NCBI GenBank assembly: GCA_016840825.1
Contig: JAEORN010000169.1
Coordinates: forward strand, 1 to 14,099
Source: Candidatus Thorarchaeota archaeon
Lineage (GTDB): Archaea; Asgardarchaeota; Thorarchaeia; Thorarchaeales; Thorarchaeaceae
DNA: 14,099 nucleotides
Reading direction: 5' to 3'
Positions 13,190 to 14,099 of this stretch are shown here, piece by piece (position 1 is the stretch's first letter; every line of letters begins with the position of its first letter). Both the position numbers and the translations under genes were made by a program. The notes beneath the pieces were generated by a model. The model searched no databases. It saw only the letters and a list, made by a program, of their open reading frames with translations, and had not been told where the DNA came from.

Positions 13190-14008
13190 ATGGACCGAGA
13201 GGTAACAGTCATAAAATTGGGTGGTTCGCTACTCACTGATAAGACAACGCCATATACCTACAGGAAGGAAGTGCTTGAGAACACGGCTCAAGAAATCAGA
13301 GAGTGCATGAATGAAGGACTCATTGATCAACTAGTTCTCTTCCATGGTGTGGGGTCGTATGGACATCCTCCGGTTCTGGAACACAAATTGCATAAGGGTT
13401 TCCTTGGAGAGGAGCAGCTTCTGCCCCTCTCTGAAACCCAAGAAGTAGTAGGCGAATTCAGACACATCATTGTCAAGCAGTTCCAACAGGCCGGGATTCC
13501 TGTTTGCCTCATGTATCCTTCTTCAATGATGAAATCCGATCGGATGCAAATAACAGGAATGTACTTAGACTCACTGAAGGGATTCATGTCTGTGGGTATG
13601 GTTCCGCTTCTCGGCGGAGATATTCTCATTGATTCAGCTATGGGTTGGAGTATTGGGAGCGGCGATCAGATGGCAGTACTTCTTGCTATGGAACTAAAAG
13701 CAAAACATCTGATATTCATCTCAGATGTGAAAGGAATCTATGATGCGGATCCAAAACTGGATATTGATGCACATCTCCTTGAACGAATAGATTTGAATAA
13801 TCTTGACTCTGTACTTGCGAAGATGGGAAAATCAGGAGTGGTTGATGCAAGTGGAGCTATGAAAGGGAAGCTCAAGTCTTTGGAACCTCTCAAGGCTCAG
13901 ATCAAGGAAGGATTGGATGTGGCGCTTCTTTCATTGATAGAACCCGGGACCCTGAAAGGATTCTTGAAAGGAGAAAGTGTTGCGGCCACCCGGATTGTCG
14001 TCAATTAA
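13190..14008 (+). CDS. Isopentenyl phosphate kinase (IPK)
   Basis: A 272-residue amino-acid-kinase-fold enzyme that phosphorylates isopentenyl phosphate to isopentenyl diphosphate, the last step of the archaeal modified mevalonate pathway that feeds ether-lipid synthesis. K9 in VIKLGGSLLTDK binds phosphate; H59 in GVGSYGH is the IPK-defining catalytic histidine that separates it from other amino-acid kinases; LLGGDILID (140-148), SIGSGDQMAVLLA (154-166) and ISDVKGIYDADP (177-188) form the substrate and ATP sites; VVDASGAMKGK (217-227) is a variant of the usual DVTGGMxxK. The ATG at 13190 has GGTGAT upstream; a GTG at 13187 would add one residue. It lies 14 bases after the polyprenol kinase stop. 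Some IPKs also accept longer prenyl phosphates, which makes the pairing notable. A T-run terminator follows. Confidence 0.95.
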   Translation: MDREVTVIKLGGSLLTDKTTPYTYRKEVLENTAQEIRECMNEGLIDQLVLFHGVGSYGHPPVLEHKLHKGFLGEEQLLPLSETQEVVGEFRHIIVKQFQQAGIPVCLMYPSSMMKSDRMQITGMYLDSLKGFMSVGMVPLLGGDILIDSAMGWSIGSGDQMAVLLAMELKAKHLIFISDVKGIYDADPKLDIDAHLLERIDLNNLDSVLAKMGKSGVVDASGAMKGKLKSLEPLKAQIKEGLDVALLSLIEPGTLKGFLKGESVAATRIVVN

Positions 14009-14020
14009 TCGATTCCGTAC

Positions 14021-14027
14021 TTTTTTT
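14021..14027 (+). terminator. T-run terminator after IPK
   Basis: Seven consecutive T residues 12 bases after the IPK stop, without a strong hairpin. Oligo-T tracts on the non-template strand are the usual intrinsic termination signal in archaea. Confidence 0.55.
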
Positions 14028-14050
14028 CAATTGGTAACAATTAATAGGAT

Positions 14051-14070
14051 ACGCACTAGAAAACGTGCGT
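14051..14070 (+). repeat. Perfect inverted repeat before the next gene
   Basis: ACGCAC at 14051-14056 and GTGCGT at 14065-14070 are exact inverse complements separated by eight bases. The element lies between an AT-rich block (CAATTAATAGG, 14039-14049) that could be a TATA box and a GAGGAG ribosome-binding site, so it could be an operator for a dimeric regulator or a short RNA hairpin at the start of the message. Confidence 0.45.
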
Positions 14071-14090
14071 GTGGAATCTATCCGAGGTAC

Positions 14091-14096
14091 GAGGAG
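14091..14096 (+). promoter_or_regulatory. Ribosome-binding site of a gene beginning beyond the window
   Basis: GAGGAG followed by ACG at the very end of the window resembles a Shine-Dalgarno sequence; the start codon would lie a few bases past the edge on the plus strand. Inference from spacing only. Confidence 0.35.
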
Positions 14097-14099
14097 ACG

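Noticed and set aside
1..14099. Mobile elements, CRISPR arrays or integrated virus
   Set aside because: No transposase, integrase or phage-like genes and no regularly spaced repeats were seen; gene content is metabolic throughout.

Overview
The window reads as chromosomal DNA of an archaeon, most likely an Asgard-type (Thorarchaeota-like) lineage. The domain call rests on AT-rich boxes of archaeal TATA type about 25-40 bases before several starts, G-rich ribosome-binding sites (AGGAGG, GGAGGG), a thiolase paired with a DUF35 zinc-ribbon/OB-fold protein, and an isopentenyl phosphate kinase, the marker of the archaeal mevalonate route. The finer lineage call is a guess from gene content (acyl-CoA oxidation together with archaeal isoprenoid genes). 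No mobile element, CRISPR array, rRNA or convincing tRNA was seen.

Layout. (1) 1-450, minus: a gene cut by the window edge, of unrecognised family. (2) 547-2120, minus: DUF35 protein and SCP2-type thiolase, overlapping by ATGA. Diverging from them is an acyl-CoA dehydrogenase (2242-3444, plus); the two sides appear to share one central TATA element. This is a small fatty-acyl-CoA or acetoacetyl-CoA metabolism cluster. (3) 3516-6972, plus: a compact run of a cysteine-rich 2x[4Fe-4S] protein, a nitroreductase, a CPLW-motif protein of unknown function and a LeuA/homocitrate-synthase-like aldol-condensing enzyme. The first three overlap or nearly touch and probably form an operon of redox character. 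(4) 6969-8990, minus: two clearly paralogous four-helix membrane proteins flanking a GNAT acetyltransferase. (5) 9099-10347, plus: SAM methyltransferase and gamma-class carbonic anhydrase-like protein, 4 bases apart. (6) 10327-11982: an unrelated-looking four-helix membrane protein (minus), an eight-cysteine zinc-ribbon protein (plus) and an OsmC-family protein (minus). (7) 12366-14008, plus: a VTE5/dolichol-kinase-type CTP-dependent polyprenol kinase followed 14 bases later by isopentenyl phosphate kinase. (8) The end holds a T-run terminator, a perfect 6-bp inverted repeat and a Shine-Dalgarno sequence for a gene that starts beyond the window.

The most interesting items are the polyprenol kinase-IPK pair (a possible two-step isoprenol salvage route), the duplicated GGKKD...VESAGG membrane family around the acetyltransferase, the uncharacterised Fe-S/nitroreductase/CPLW operon, and the aldol-condensing enzyme with a non-canonical HSSGIHSHG motif and no regulatory domain. 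Function assignments come from motifs read by eye; no database search was possible.
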